Origin: Tomocerus qinae
Lineage: Eukaryota > Arthropoda > Collembola > Entomobryomorpha > Tomoceridae
Assembly: GCA_020055645.1 (NCBI GenBank)
Contig: CM034549.1
Span: 30,713,930-30,777,929, forward strand
Direction: 5' to 3'
Length of the DNA stretch: 64,000 bases
Below the pieces are notes generated by a model that made no database searches, was not told the origin of the DNA, and worked only from the letters and a program-made list of their open reading frames with translations. The position numbers were made by a program, and so were the translations under genes. Positions 36,242-49,923 of the stretch are shown here, one piece after another (within the stretch, counting starts at the first letter, position 1; each line of letters starts with the position of its first letter).

Positions 36242-38052
36242 TTACTTACACCAACGTACTTTGTATTTCTTAGCATAGTAGTCAATTAACGGGAGATGTG
36301 CTGCAAAATGTGAAACAGAAGGTCAATTCAAATTGTCCCTTTGTTCAACTTCGTTATCAGATATGTCTATGTGTACAAGTCAAGCCCACTATTTTATGAC
36401 GTATAGAAAGGATCAACATACCTTCCACTTTTGTATAGAAATAGATAGGATCTCCGACTTTGTCAAATGCCTTATCAGATCCGGACATTATTCCAATTTG
36501 AACTTTCTTGGAGTCGGGGACAATCGCTACTGATAATGGACCCCCAAAATCGCTCTAGAAATAAAATGTCTAGAGTGAGACGAGTTAATAATTTAAAACG
36601 CTTTTAACATAACATGATACACTTTTTGACAACATCGGTTTACATGCGAGATACGTCTAGATTGGCCATTTCGCTTAGCCCCTGTGCATATTACTGAAGA
36701 TGCGTCAAATGTAAAAACTTTTCTGTTTTTATTCTGTGGATCCGTAGGAATTTTTTTAATACATTCATGTACATCTATAATGGAGACTGATCCTTTTTTC
36801 ATAATATCTGAATACGATCCGTTTTTTATGTTCTTCAAACCGTAGCCGATGACTTCAGCTTTCATATTAACCTGAATGTTCACAGATCCGATTTTTGGAA
36901 GACAGATTGGTTTCGGGCCATTGGCACGAGTGAAGTCAATTGGGTTTTCAAGAATTATCACAGCGATATCATGGTCGTAAAAAACACTACTCATCGTTAG
37001 AAAAAAGTATTAGCCTTTTCAAAGCAGATATTTTGAAATGGAAATATGAAAGTGAATTCGTACGGAGTATTTTCAGTTGCAGAATCTAGTATTCCTTCCA
37101 GAAATCGGGGATTCGGGTAAAACGCAACTGCTTTCTCTGCAACTGCTGGCGAATTTTTGAGATCAATGGTATTAATGTAAATCACGATTTCTCTGGCATC
37201 AAATTTTTCCGTGTAATTATCCAAATTCTATATTTCAGGAATAAAAAAATAAAGAATCATCAATCCAATAAATATTATACACAAAGTAACTTGATGAATA
37301 AAGTAAATTACTGTCACGCAATGAGCTGCTGACAAAATCATCCTATCAGCAATAATCGTTCCTGCACATGTTTGTCCTTTAGTCTGCCTCGTTTTGAACC
37401 AAACTGACCAGGGATACTGTAATAAACAAACATTATCAGCTTATTTACTACCATTAATTATTTTGTTTCAACGAATTAGAACTTTTAGTATGTGCCAAAA
37501 TGAGTATGAAATAACTGATTTAGACTGTAGAATTTCTTTACCTCATCGGCTGTAGCATTCCAACCTCCAATCATCTTTTCATGACCTACCAAATATTTGT
37601 TGGTTCCGCATTCTAAATATGCAAGACAATTTTATTCAAATAATAAATAAATTACTTCAAATTGAGTTAATTCAGAAAAATTCTTTTGTAAAGATAATTA
37701 AATATATCATATCTTGTATGCATAATGGTTTAAATTGGGTTAAGAGCATTTCACACCACAATTAGGGAGATAGTCTCTCATTTTAGGAGACACTCTTTCT
37801 CCATTAAAAAAGTACCAATCCCTCTTTAACCAAGGTAAATCAGTGATGTTGTATTGCTGTTTAGCATTCTTGTCAGGAATTTGTGCTGGAAAAATCATTA
37901 TAAATAGATTATAATTTCATTATCACTATGATTATAAGAAGCCCATGCAAGTTTTTAAACGGAGAGAACGTCTTACATTTGTAGCACGATAAAGACGGAT
38001 GTATAAATTCCAACAATGAAATTACGGAGAAAGCTACTGAAAATGGTGTCAT
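36242..38052 (-). CDS. Secreted serine protease homologue (S1 fold, catalytic Ser replaced)
   Basis: Eight exons: 37977-38052, 37757-37885, 37542-37612, 37312-37416, 37064-37227, 36644-36986, 36422-36554 and 36242-36300, giving 359 residues. Signal peptide (VAFSVISLLEFIHPSLSC), then about 50 residues without a clear clip domain. The S1 domain begins CGTNKYLVGHEKMIGGWNA, with PWSVWF. The His box is SAAHC (about 121-125) and the Asp box is YDHDIAVI (D188). The Ser box GDSGGP reads SDFGGPL, so Ser is Phe299, and the Cys that normally precedes it is missing. C-terminal helix HLPLIDYYAKKY. Without the nucleophile it cannot hydrolyse; such homologues often act as cofactors in immune or clotting cascades. 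The acceptor of exon 6 may be 36986 or 36989. One donor (G|GTGTGA) is non-consensus. Confidence 0.85.
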
Positions 38053-38472
38053 ATCTTTTTGGCTATGCTTGCTAAAATAGAAATAATGAACTGCCTTTGT
38101 CTTTGTAGATTGACTAATTTTGATTTGAGAGAGACTACGACTACACTACTGCTATATTGTTATACTATATTATAACATCACGGAGGTTCTTTGTATCTTG
38201 TATGAATGCCTTGGATATTTTCCTGCATTTCAATGGTCTGTCTTCCCAATTTAATTTTCTATGTTTCCGAGGTGAATCTTCAATGCAAGCGCAGGAAAGT
38301 AAATAGCATAACTTGGTTGGTTAGATTAGATTTTTGGAGAGCAGCAGAAGCAAAGAGAGAAAGGAATGTGTGTCGTTGAAAACGGACATAATAGAATAGG
38401 TGTACTTTTTTATCTTGCGTATTGGACTGAGGACAAGAATCTGGCTAAATCTGACATAGCACTATAATTAAG
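38053..38472. promoter_or_regulatory. Divergent promoter region, 420 bp
   Basis: Separates the start codons of the protease homologue (minus) and the RING protein (plus), so it must hold both core promoters and 5' UTRs. An ATATTATAAC stretch at about 38165 is the only TATA-like candidate. No further motif is firm. Confidence 0.4.
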
Positions 38473-39454
38473 ATGAGTTTAGATCATGGGAAAAATAAAA
38501 GCGACTCCCATAGGGAAAAGCAGTACTTTCGAAGACGAATGACTTTCACCGAAGAGTGTGCCAATGGTGGTCGTAGAGAATTATCAGCAACAGTGCCTGT
38601 TTTCGAAAATCTTAACGATGGAGATCACGGCCATTACACAGACCAAGATGGTGACTGTCGTGTAGTTGGGAAACATCACCTGACCGGGGGACAAAAGTCT
38701 GCGTCCCAAAATCCACGTTGGTCTTGTGGAATCTGCAAGGACGAGGCCAATGAAGTATCATGCACATCATCCTTTACTTCTCTTATTTAATCACCTAACT
38801 TTCCTAGATTAAAATAAAAAATCATCCATATTTTTGTAGCCAACAACATCTCAATGCGGTCATATTTTCTGTCGGGAGTGCATCGATAAGGAGTTAGAGG
38901 AGAGGTCTGGTTGCCCTATTTGCAATTCAAGTTTTGAGAACAAAATCCGTTTGAAGGAAAACAATAAGGCTTTTGTGACATTTGAGGACACCTTGTGCGA
39001 GTGTCGGCGGAAGAAAAAACATTTTCTCACTGTAGGATTGACCAAATCCGCTCGTTTTTTAAAGAAGAAGGTCATTTATGCAGGCGGATCTTTGATCGAC
39101 ATGGGAAATGCAATCAAACAGAAGACTTTCGAGATGGCAAATAAACCTGAGTATATCGTGGCATTCTCAGTGGTGATGGTTTTTTTCCTATTGTTTTCTT
39201 TTGGATTTCTACCGAAGATCAGAATGGGAGAATTTATTGTCGATTTGTTAGACTTCATTAAGAATTACAAATTTTTAGAGCAACCAGCAGAATCAAAGTT
39301 AAATAATTCACAGCTTGTACAGCAACACAAGACAATTGTAGAAGATCGATTGCCCTGTACAGTTGGATACGTCCCTGCAGACCATATTGGAAATAGATGT
39401 GATTCCGATGATAACATATTCAAAACATTTCTGGCATTCATCGGATTAGCTTAA
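38473..39454 (+). CDS. RING-finger membrane protein, probable E3 ubiquitin ligase
   Basis: Exons 38473-38754 and 38840-39454 join in phase 0 to give 298 residues. The intron splits the RING itself. The C3HC4 RING at 85-122 is complete: CGIC, then C100-x-H102 (QCGHIFCREC) and CPIC at 119-122. A basic stretch (ECRRKKKHF) follows, and one strong transmembrane helix at about 199-219 (YIVAFSVVMVFFLLFSFGF). The C-terminal 80 residues are hydrophilic. No signal peptide, so probably a tail-anchored or single-pass protein with RING in the cytosol. The zinc ligands predict E2 binding. The specific family is not recognised. Transcribed away from the protease homologue. Confidence 0.85.
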
Positions 39455-42400
39455 ATATATTTATAATACAATGTTTACAATATATACAAATATAAACTAA
39501 GCATATATGGTAGTGGACCAGTGCTTAATTATTGCACCTATTGTGAATTTCAACATACATTATAGTGAAAGTGAAAACGAATCATAAACCATGTAACCTG
39601 TTGTAAATATTGTATAATATTATGTGAATATAATGAATATAAATGTATTACATTGAAATTGTTACACAAATTTAAAAAAAAACCATATTCTGCAACAACT
39701 TTTTATTTAGGTTAAATTTTTCAAGCGTTTCTGCTTATTTTAAGTGTATATACAGACATTATTGAAAACAGTGATACAAAGCGAAACATGAAATCATTGT
39801 AAAGCGTATTTGAAAACCTGTGCATGAAAACAATGTTCCTGTATTAAAGCTAGGTGTAAAAAGGATCATGATAACTAAAGTAGAAATAACAGACTTCTAA
39901 CAATAGCGATGAGTAGATATAGATGAGAGACCAAGAGATTCGCAGATCAGGAATAGATAACCTGGATAAAGGTAGTTACTCGCAGACAAACACACGTTTC
40001 GCGAAGGACATGACCATTGATGATGGAACGATCAAACGAAGGTGAACCTTTAATTAACAAGAAACTTGAACTTGAAATTTTAGCTCGCTGGAGGTAAAGA
40101 AATAACATTTTAATATTGTACACCTTTATTTGCGTAGAAAGGTCATTCTGCAGGAAAACAAGATTTTTTCAAATTCTGGAAATTAAGAAAATAGATATGA
40201 CCTTTTCTATTCTTATATCACGTACATAAACATACATTATCAGGTAATTATATTGAAATAAAACACTTGCATATACTTAAAGACTTTACTCGCCTCTCGC
40301 ATCCTGGCTACTCTGGAAAGATAACTTTCAATCTTTCATGCTATTTAAAATTAGGAGATTTCTATTCCATACAGGGAGATTCATTGCGATAAGTAGAAAA
40401 TCCTTGAGACAACATTGTCCTTCACATCCTGGCGTTTAATTAATTTTCTTCATTGAAAATGAAAAGATAAATTCCGGAATTCCAAATAAGTTAAAGCAGG
40501 ATTTTCAGTTCATACTTTTATATTAAGTCCTAGTTAGTTTACACTTTCAATGAAGTTTTTCATCCAATCACACGTGTATAGCGCCCATAAAATAACATAA
40601 TATAAATACTAGTTGTATACTATATATACTTTTGCATTACAAGATGACGATAGTCGATAGGTTTCTATTCATTCAGGTGTATAAATTGAGTCATACTGCT
40701 TGTCAGTTTATAAGTTTTCTCACATAGACAAAAGCATGTTCAGTAACAACTCAACCATGACACAGTGTCTTTACGGAGAGTTTCTAGCATCAGCGAGCAA
40801 AATCATTTCATAGGATTCTAAGAAGTGTGAATTCAACCGTTGTAAGCTTACAGACTTTTCTGGTTCGGAAGACGACATTTATTGACACTTTGTTAAATGT
40901 TTAATAAGTCATTAAGTATGAAAATTCAAGCAACAATTTTTCATACATAAATATTAAGAAAACCGCCCTATTTCTTTTACGAGGGTTGGTCAAGAAAACA
41001 AAGGAGTCAATCAAAAAAGGTACCAAAAGAGACATCAGGGTAAAAAATGAAATTGCACTCAGTAGATATAAATTAGCCAGAACAATTTTGAAGATCATCT
41101 GTAAGGCGAATGTTGATAATGTTTCTGGAATAATGAATAATGATGGAGAGAATTGTAGGTATAAAAGAAGTACAAGAAAAATAGTGTTTTTGGAAGTGTA
41201 GTAACTAGGGATGAGATACATTTGAAAGTCAAGTGAATTAAGGATTTGGTATGTTTGGGCGGAACTTCGGAGAGTAGCGACGCGTTGTTGGGGCTAGTGG
41301 TAAGAGACGAGAACGGGAAAGGAGCCGAGACGGAGTTTGAAGTCAAGGCAAGGCAAGGTTAGGGAAGCGATAACTATATGGAAGCGTGGAAGAAAGATTG
41401 AGGGATGGATGGATTGAACGGAAGACGGACGGAGGGAGGCAGACTAGACAGAGACGGAACCACTGGATGGAAATTCTCATCTTCATAAGTACATTTATAA
41501 GTAAAATATAATAATAGTATTATTGTAGTTGTGTGAATGTGAATCGAGCGAGCGAGCGGAGTTGAGTGAGTCGCCCTTGAGTTCTGTTCTGCTTTACTGT
41601 GCCTTTTTAACTTGATTTTACGTTGGTGAGCAGAAGATCCAGATCCAGATGGTTGGATCGGATGCTGCACTCGTGCACTTACTTACTTACATGCATTATA
41701 TAAATAGAAGATCAGCTCTGCAGATTTTCACAAGCACAATACGAGCAATTCATTGTGTGTTTGCTTATTGCCGAGATGCGAGTGTCTTTATCCATGAAGG
41801 GCGTATTAATTTTCCAATACAGCACCTTGGCCAGAAAGCACTTGGCTGCTAGAGCATTCGACGAGAGTTCCTGTGATGTGCTCTTCTGCCTCTCTGCCAC
41901 TACACTACACTCGGGCCATCTTCACTTATTATAAATCTAATCTCACTCCGTACCAATCCACCTGCTCCTTTTCTCCATACACTCCGAACATAATAGCATC
42001 CAAATTATTACTTTATTTTCTGTTACTCATGTATGGAATCCTTACGCTCACTGCTCCTCCGTTCAGCTCCACTCCATCCACATCTATCCACTATTATCAT
42101 AATACCTCGCTCATCATCATCCCCATTCTACACAAATATATTTCGACAGACCTCCTTATTACTCATTATCATCATCAGCCAATTCACTCCACCGTCCAGC
42201 AACAAACTATCCAGACTCCCTTTATCACTTCATCTCTCCTATTCTTTCTATCTTTACATTATTACACTAGTTTGCATTCCATACGCCAAGACTTATTTAA
42301 ATCTTTTTATTTGGATTTTCCATACTTTACTCATTCCAAAAATTTCTTATTTCTGTATAGGACAATTTATTATCAGCTCCTCTTAGTAGTATTTAGTATT

Positions 42401-45400
42401 CCAATCCAGTCCAGGATACACAGGGCGGATTTTCGGATGTCGTTTTACGGCGGATGCTTCCCACCCATGGTCATCGTAGGTATTCTACCTTGGAGAAGTG
42501 TGCTGGAGATCTCGGCCTAACTTTGTCTTTAATAGTCTGCTACAGATCTATATACTAACAGTTGCATAAACATTATAAAATACTCATGCTGCTTATTATT
42601 TTGTTTACCTAAAACATCGGACCGAACCGTGCGTGTCATCCTTCCCTATCTTTATTTACTCATTTGCTTTTCTTTGTTTCACTTCCTGAACACTTCTGAA
42701 ATTTGGCGATATTCATATCCTATCATTAAGACAAAATTATAGTCGTATACTCACTAATAATAATCAACATTGTACGGACCAACAATTATTAGACGTGAGC
42801 ATGTAAATATGCATCGTTTCATCCCGATGTGGAAAATGAAGATGAGTGACGGGAAACGGTGGTTATTAGTCATACTTAAGTTGCATAAACAAATAAGCAT
42901 TACTATGTGCAAAATAATGCTATTTATACATTATTATTACTTCTGCGTGAAGATAAGAAGGAGGATTATTTGGTGGATTGTTTTCTTACATTTGGTTTTG
43001 ATTTTGTAAACCATAATGCCTAAAAACGAAGGAGACGAAAAAAGTTCATCACGGAAGCATCTTCTAACATTAGCTAATGAGCTTCTGTGCATGAAATAAA
43101 TATAGAGATGAGCACTATTGTAATATAACAACGATGCAAATCAGAGGTTTTCCTTGGAGGAAGATATTTATTTTGTTTTGATGAGATTTTGATGTGTTTT
43201 CCATAATAGTAGGTATTACAATTTAATGCAGACATTATATGGCTATACGACATCGTTAATGCTGCTCGTGTAAACATGTGCGTAAGGGAGAAATGTAAAT
43301 TTTATGACTTTCTGCATGAAAAATTACAAATGAATGCATTCAAGATGTGAAACTAATCAAATCAAATAGAATTTACATATTGTACTTAGTAAGTAGTAGA
43401 TAATACTCTGTTTCGGAATGTGCACAAAGTAAAATGCCAATGTAAAAGTCGAGTGAGTACGTTAAAGTTCACTCCACTCAGTTCGAACTCTCCCAAACGA
43501 AAAAAAAAATTTGGTTCACGTTCAGTTCAATGCAAATTCAGGCTCCGCTTACTTACAATTACTGTAAAAGGAAAAGTAAATAGAGCCCTGGGATTTCTTT
43601 GTAAGTTATTTGGCACGCGAATTTCATTGTTATCATTTTTGAAGTTGTTTTATGCGAAATAAACATGGAAATAAACAGTATTCAACAGTGACATTTGCGG
43701 TTGTCTAGGATAATAGAGGTAGTTGCCAAGACATTTGCCAATAAAATTTTGTGTTTTTCTGAAAACCTTTCAAAATTCGCTTATGGAAATTCGGGCTCCC
43801 AGGGCTCTATTTACTTTTCCTTCGACAATAGTTAGAGCGAAGACATAGAGTCATGAGCATACGGAATGAAACCGTCAAAAGATGAAAAGAGATGAAAATG
43901 ATGAGAGATGCATTGAGTTCAGATGACGGAACAGCAGCCAGGACGGACGAAGGGTGAACATAACTGAAATGGACAGATAATACAACATTAAAATGACTTG
44001 AAAAACAAAGCTGCTAACAAAGGCATTGAAGACATATCTGTTATAATAAGTTTGTCCTGATTCGGTGGACGAGTCGTGTGGAAGCGAGTTGCTTGCTTTT
44101 CGACCGTCTGTTGTTGTGATGGGGCATCATCCTACCAAATGCAACAAAGAAGAGGAAATTAGAATAATTTGGAGAAGGAGGAGGGTGTGATGCATTTAGT
44201 TACAAACTCTTTACACTCACTCTGATTTAGTTCATATTCATAGACAGACACATTTGAGCCTGTTGTGTTTTGGTGTGGCTGGGTTGAGTTGCACAGTTGA
44301 AATTAGAATCGGATGGCAAAGTCAGACGACAATGTATTGCTTTACGCTAAATCAGTCAGCCCGTCCTTCGGAACGTTCATCAGTCTTTGTGATGATTGTG
44401 TGTGTGGATGGAGGGGAGTCTTGTCCATTCTCCTGACACGTTCAGTGGTAAAATAGACACTAATTTACCAAAATAAGACTGATGATAGCACACACGCACG
44501 GGATTCTATGCAAAACTATCTGCATGCTCTACATCAAATCTCAACCTGAATAACTTACTTACCTGCGTAAACAGACTTGATTATATTTATTAGCATACCT
44601 GATGCATAATTATAAGTAAATATTCTATGTATAGCTGTGGAGGTGTGTACTGTAAAGATAAGTAATCTGAGTTCCAAATGCATAACTTGACGTGACAAAA
44701 GTGACAAGGACGGAAAACCAGTAGTCGATGTATTCGTGTTCATTTGGTGATAAATGCTGATGAGAAAACAAGGGCGTTTGGCAAAAAAGGGAAGCGAAAA
44801 GCTACTAAATGCGTATATCTGCTATAGACGATATAAATCTTGCTGTGTTTATAGTTTAAGTTTATTTTTGATAATATTTGGTCGAGTTTTGAGATGATAC
44901 TCTGTAGTAGTAAGAAAATGATAGTAGTAAGATGGTATTTTTGTCAGGTACGTACAAAGGGAGATGAGGAAGACATATGAAAAAATGTCTCGGGAGATAT
45001 TTAGTTAGTTAGTGGTTGTTTGTGTTACAGATTGTAATAATATTGTAGTTTGTAGTAATGTATATAGTTGAGGAGGTCTAGATAGAGATAGTGACACGAA
45101 ACGATACGATAGACAGATAGGCTCTTTTGAGGTTTAAAATCTTGTCAGACTCGACTCCTGTCTGCTCACAGACTGAACCTAACATCGTCCCAGCATACTC
45201 TTGATTGACAGAGCATTAAAGTCAAGTTCCTGCATCTCTCTCCAACCAACTCTACTCTACTATTGCGTATTTATATTTTTATATAGTCAGTCAGTGAGTT
45301 CATTCAAGGAAAGGTACCTTTATCTCTCACTCTGCATTTAAATCCGTGTGTTACGTATTTATAATATGTAGTGCTCTACTACCTAAATGCATGTGAACTA

Positions 45401-47681
45401 GTAGATGAGTGTGTTAGGTATACAGTATCTCTGTTTGTATCTCTCTCTCCGTGTGTGTGTTTGATGTATAATAATAAGGGAGAGTCATGTCTAATACATG
45501 GCGAGGTGCTGCTTGATGATAGAAAGGGATGTGATGGGCGATGGGCACATCCGCAATCCGCACGTGGAGAACTATCTTTAGCAACACAACTATCTCTCCT
45601 ATCATCTGATGAAATCAAATGGCTTATGCTTCGGTTGCAGATCGATGCATTTCTAATGGCTGCAGATTCTCTTTTTCACTATCTCATCCCTTCCCCCTTG
45701 TTTCCTCCTATCATTTTAATCTATCTCATTTTAACTATCTTTCTTTCTTTACAAAAATTGAATTAAGGTAGTCCTCCCATCCTCTCCTATAATCTTCTAC
45801 AACAATAAAGACTCGGATCCATCTTTTCATATCCATCTATTAATTATTATTGCTATTTTATGCATGTCATCTCTGCGTGAGCTTAGCATTTCACTTTTAT
45901 TCACAAAATTCATCTTCAGGGTACCTGACGACTTGTCATTTAAAATTATTTTTTTAAAATTCCTGTAACAAATAAATATCTGTGCACACCAACTACATTG
46001 TAAATGCCCGATTTAGTATTGTAGCATTTAAACGCTTTCATTTAATTATGTACTTTACATAAATAATATAACCTAATTTAAACAGGTACATGTTTAGTAA
46101 TTGTGGTTCTAAAAACACTACACCAGTTGAAATTTTAGTTATGATATGACTAGTTTTAACCTAAGAGTTTATTCGTTTGACGGAAGCTGTTAATCTCCGC
46201 TCACAAAATAAAAATGAAAAATGACTGTATGCAGAGAAAAGCGTTTATTTCATAAGTGAGCATAGCATTCTTTCGGAAGAAGTGCATTATGTAGAGATAG
46301 TGCTAAATAAATAAAGGAAGGAAGGTCGGCATGTTTCCTGTTTAAAAGTGAAGTGAGGCTTCAGGTCACCGTGCGAGTGAGTATCTTCTCTATGCATATC
46401 CATATCTTCGTTATATTAACATATAAATTCCTTGAATAGTTTTCAAACGAATCTTTTACAAGGATGGAATGAATGACTTACTTTGACTCTGTTCTGGCTA
46501 AGGTTCGTTTCCTTCAAATGATGAATGACGGTAATCGATATTCAACTAGGAATGCGAAAACCCTTTAAGTTATGACTCATACCTAAACTATTGCAGCTAA
46601 AGGTTCTGGGCTATGCGAGTTATGCCAGTTATGCAACCATCTATTGTGTGTGTATCAATTTGGCGTTGAATTAGTCAGGCCAGACATAGTTTAGCTTTCT
46701 ATCATATTTGAAGCTTAATACAAAAACGTCAAAATTCATTCAGAGAAGTGTATATAAACGTACAATATGATCTAGTTAACATGCTTAAGAATAATATTTA
46801 TGAAGACACGTGCTTTCAAGCGATTAATTTTCTTATGCAGGTTGTCTTAATAAAATATATGCGGTGCCTTCGGTAATTAAAACGATAATAATTACACGTA
46901 GTGGTAAAAATATTATTATTGAAATGAGTTGACTTTATTGATTGGGTAATAATAACCTTTTTATAACTACTACAAATAAAAAATGCGTGCTAAATGACAA
47001 GCAGAGGTAGTTTAACGTATGTATAGTATAATATATAGCAACGATACATTATGTACTATATATCATGAGGATACACCTGAAATTGTCAGACAAAATTCAT
47101 CTGCACAATTTGCATATAATTCTATAAAGGGTTAGCCTCTCGTTGAGTTATTTGTGTTAGGATCTCCATTGCAGTGGTAATGATTGCCTTTGAAACCGTT
47201 AATGTCCATTCATGCAGACATATCATAATAATAATTACAAACTTGGTTATACATTTCCATTACTAATTGCTATTTTTCTAGGATATTGTGTTACCTTCTA
47301 TTACTACTGCTTAAACTGTCTATTATATGCATATTATAAGTATGTTAAAATATAAAAACAAGTACAAGTGGACGCGATTACAAATATAACCAGTAAGTAT
47401 TACAAGTAGCAATGGGAAAGGACTTATCTAATTTATGTACATTTTGCATTGAGGCATTGAGTAATCATCTAAACAGTCTAATGATTGTAAATTATAGTAA
47501 TAAATCATTCACTATTATAAAATTCAGGCATATCCGTATTCACAGCTGGAGTTAAAAAATCTTAAATTCAAACAGTCCGTACAGTACAAACTAAAACATT
47601 CACACATCAATTTCTAAATTTTCTAGGCCGAATCCACAACTGTTGCACATTTTCACACGAATAGTATATAAAACTGCATAC
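39455..47681. other. 8.2-kb gene-poor region downstream of the Hairy-type gene
   Basis: No ORF here has recognisable motifs, splice partners or protein-like composition; the longest (41873-42520, plus) comes from pyrimidine-rich CTCC/ATCC low-complexity DNA. Short CT/GA runs (for example near 45431) and GAGCGAGCGAGCG near 41548 are the only biased tracts. A small inverted-repeat element lies at 43568-43822. Developmental regulators are often flanked by such regulatory DNA, but no enhancer can be shown from sequence alone. Confidence 0.5.
43568..43822. mobile_element. MITE-like element with 26-bp terminal inverted repeats, 255 bp
   Basis: AAGGAAAAGTAAATAGAGCC... at 43568-43593 is the exact complement of 43797-43822. 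The interior is AT-rich and non-coding. Size and ends fit a MITE. The flanks (CTGTAAA and CGACAAT) show no obvious target duplication, so the superfamily is open. Confidence 0.7.
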
Positions 47682-49923
47682 CTACCAAGGTCTCCAAACA
47701 CTTGTATCATACATTCGGTTTTTACAGAGGTCCAAAGGTTGGCTGTAGTCCAAAGGCTCAGCCTGGTTGAAGTAGAAATCTTGCTGTGCCATAACTGTGG
47801 GTACTGCACTAATCTGTACTGGAGGAATTTGTAGGGAATTATCGCAGTAGGAAGACTTCAGATCAAGATGCTCATTAGTTTCATTGGAATTGACAGGAAG
47901 ATTGTAGTCGTTGGGACTAGGACAAAGAGATACGGGAGTGAGAGTCACAGTCCGGGTTACTACATTCCCGTTTCCAGAATGATTTTCCGTTTTGATTTTA
48001 CAAGACAATTCTTCATGGAGGTAGGAGGAGGTGTCTGTAATACTGCTGCACCGCGAAGATGAGTCATCCGACGAAAATATTGAATAGCTCAGCTTCGTCT
48101 TCCCTTTCTCCTCCTTCCCTTTATTTATTTTCCGATCTTGACGTGTCTTCAGGAAATTTACTAGTCTGTCAACTGTGTTTCTGTCAAAGTTGCATTTCTC
48201 CAGGAACTTTGCTGCCACTTTGGTGCATTCCTATTCATTACGTGCAAAGTATTGTCAAAATACATCCACCTTTCCTCTTACATTTAAGTAAATCTCTCTG
48301 CACCAGACAGTATGACAAATGAGAAGAAAATAGAAAACATACCGTGTAGCCATCTTCGAATTTTCTTGTCTCTGACAATTTCTTGGTGTTCAATTTCTGC
48401 AAGTGGGACACTGTCAGCTCAAGAATATCTGCCTTTTCCAATTTCGTTGGCTTCTGGCCCTAAGCATCAAAATCATAATTTTACTACGTGTGCATACAAA
48501 TGCGACTCAAATCACTTCTCAAGCACCTACCTACTACCGACTCTAAAAAATCTCTAACAATTTATGACAGGTTTATATCTTGTGATTACATGTGTATACA
48601 AGCTGTGGAATGGATTACAAGTCAACTTGGGCGTTCTGTCGGCAATCAAAATACAAATTGCTAATTAATAACAAGGTTCACAACTCTCAACTCTACCTCA
48701 CAATCAGCTCAGCACCCTTTGCTACTTCTTTACTTATTAATCTATCTATACCTCCTAATTTGTATTCATCCTGTGCTAACCAATCAAATCCTGGAGGTCT
48801 TCTACAGATACTAACTATGTACTTTACATACCCATTTTACTTCACCTTTCAGTCAATTGAATTGAAACTCTACCACAAATAATTAAACTCTTCTCCCCTC
48901 TATATAATTAATTTAAATCAAATATTGTAATGTTATCGTACGCATAGCATAAAACATATTTACTAACTACATTAAAAACACTAGACTGACTAGACACAAA
49001 AATATGCCTTTGCTTGTTAATTTAAGAATATTCTAAAGAATGTACACTTTATTTATGTAGACTAATCACAGTTTTGTTAAGTAATACAATGTTAAGGGAG
49101 GTATTTGAACATGTTGTCTAATCCAAACGACCAGTAGGGCAATTTAAATATGACATCATGAGTTTAGAACGAGAAAATTGAAATTACACAAACCTTATCT
49201 TTATTCGAGTCAACAATCAGAGTCTTGAGAATAGCTAAGCTTTGGTTGATCCTTGCCCTCCGTCTTTTCTCCATCAGGGGCTTGTTCGCCTAAAGCAACA
49301 ATTAATTCAATTCATCAGATCATTCATTTTTCTATCAGCATTTTATGACTACGACATTACATCTGTTCAGCCTTAAACTACATAAATCCCTTTTAATGAT
49401 CACTGCTACATGCATTTTGTAATTTAAAACGAATCCAAGTCTTTTTACGAGTAAGACAAGTTTCCATTAGATTAGATATCTAATCAAGTTTTGTGTCGTA
49501 AGTAAAAGTACGCACATCCTTATAAACTCGCCACAACTTAGCTAATTGAATGAAATGCGATAAGATATACTATTAATATCAGTGTAAAGCGTAAGATGCT
49601 AATTGGTCCTGACTCCCTTCCTATGCTTATCACCTACACGTATAAGTAGGGCTGCTATAATAATTAAAAAAGTGTTTTTACTCTCCTACTTACTTACGCA
49701 TTCCAATTTGTTCATGCTTGTTCCAACAAAATTAGGAAAGATAATTAACAAGAGCTGTAATTATGTAGTTAACCTATGCAAATGCATCGCAAGATAAGGA
49801 AAAGACTTATCCTTAACATACCCATAGCCTTAAATATGTGAAAAATACAAATTATTATCTTACCCTCCGGTTCTCAGAATTCCTGTTATTCTTTTCTCCA
49901 ATTTTTGTTGCTGTTGCGGTCAT
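47682..49923 (-). CDS. Hairy/Enhancer-of-split (HES) bHLH-Orange repressor, four exons
   Basis: DNA-binding repressor that recruits Groucho/TLE. Exons 49864-49923, 49194-49289, 48343-48459 and 47682-48230, all phase 0, all GT..AG, giving 273 residues. The basic region [17 protein letters not shown] holds the family-defining proline. Helix 1 is [10 protein letters not shown], the loop lies at the exon 2/3 joint, and helix 2 is [18 protein letters not shown]. The Orange domain starts [16 protein letters not shown] (about 89 on). The protein ends in WRPW, the Groucho-binding tetrapeptide. The stretch between is Ser/Pro-rich. The exact member (hairy, deadpan or E(spl)) is unclear; introns inside the bHLH argue against the intronless Drosophila E(spl) type. 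A lone Su(H)-like TGTGAGAA is at 50378-50385, upstream. Confidence 0.95.

Noticed and set aside
36593..36643. C-terminus of the protease homologue ending at 36593
   Set aside because: Reading past the donor at 36643 gives no Ser box. The exon at 36422-36554 supplies GGPL and the usual C-terminus in phase.
41873..42520. 215-codon ORF
   Set aside because: Pyrimidine-rich low-complexity DNA gives Ser/Thr/Pro/Tyr/Leu-rich translations in two frames; no motif or splice context.
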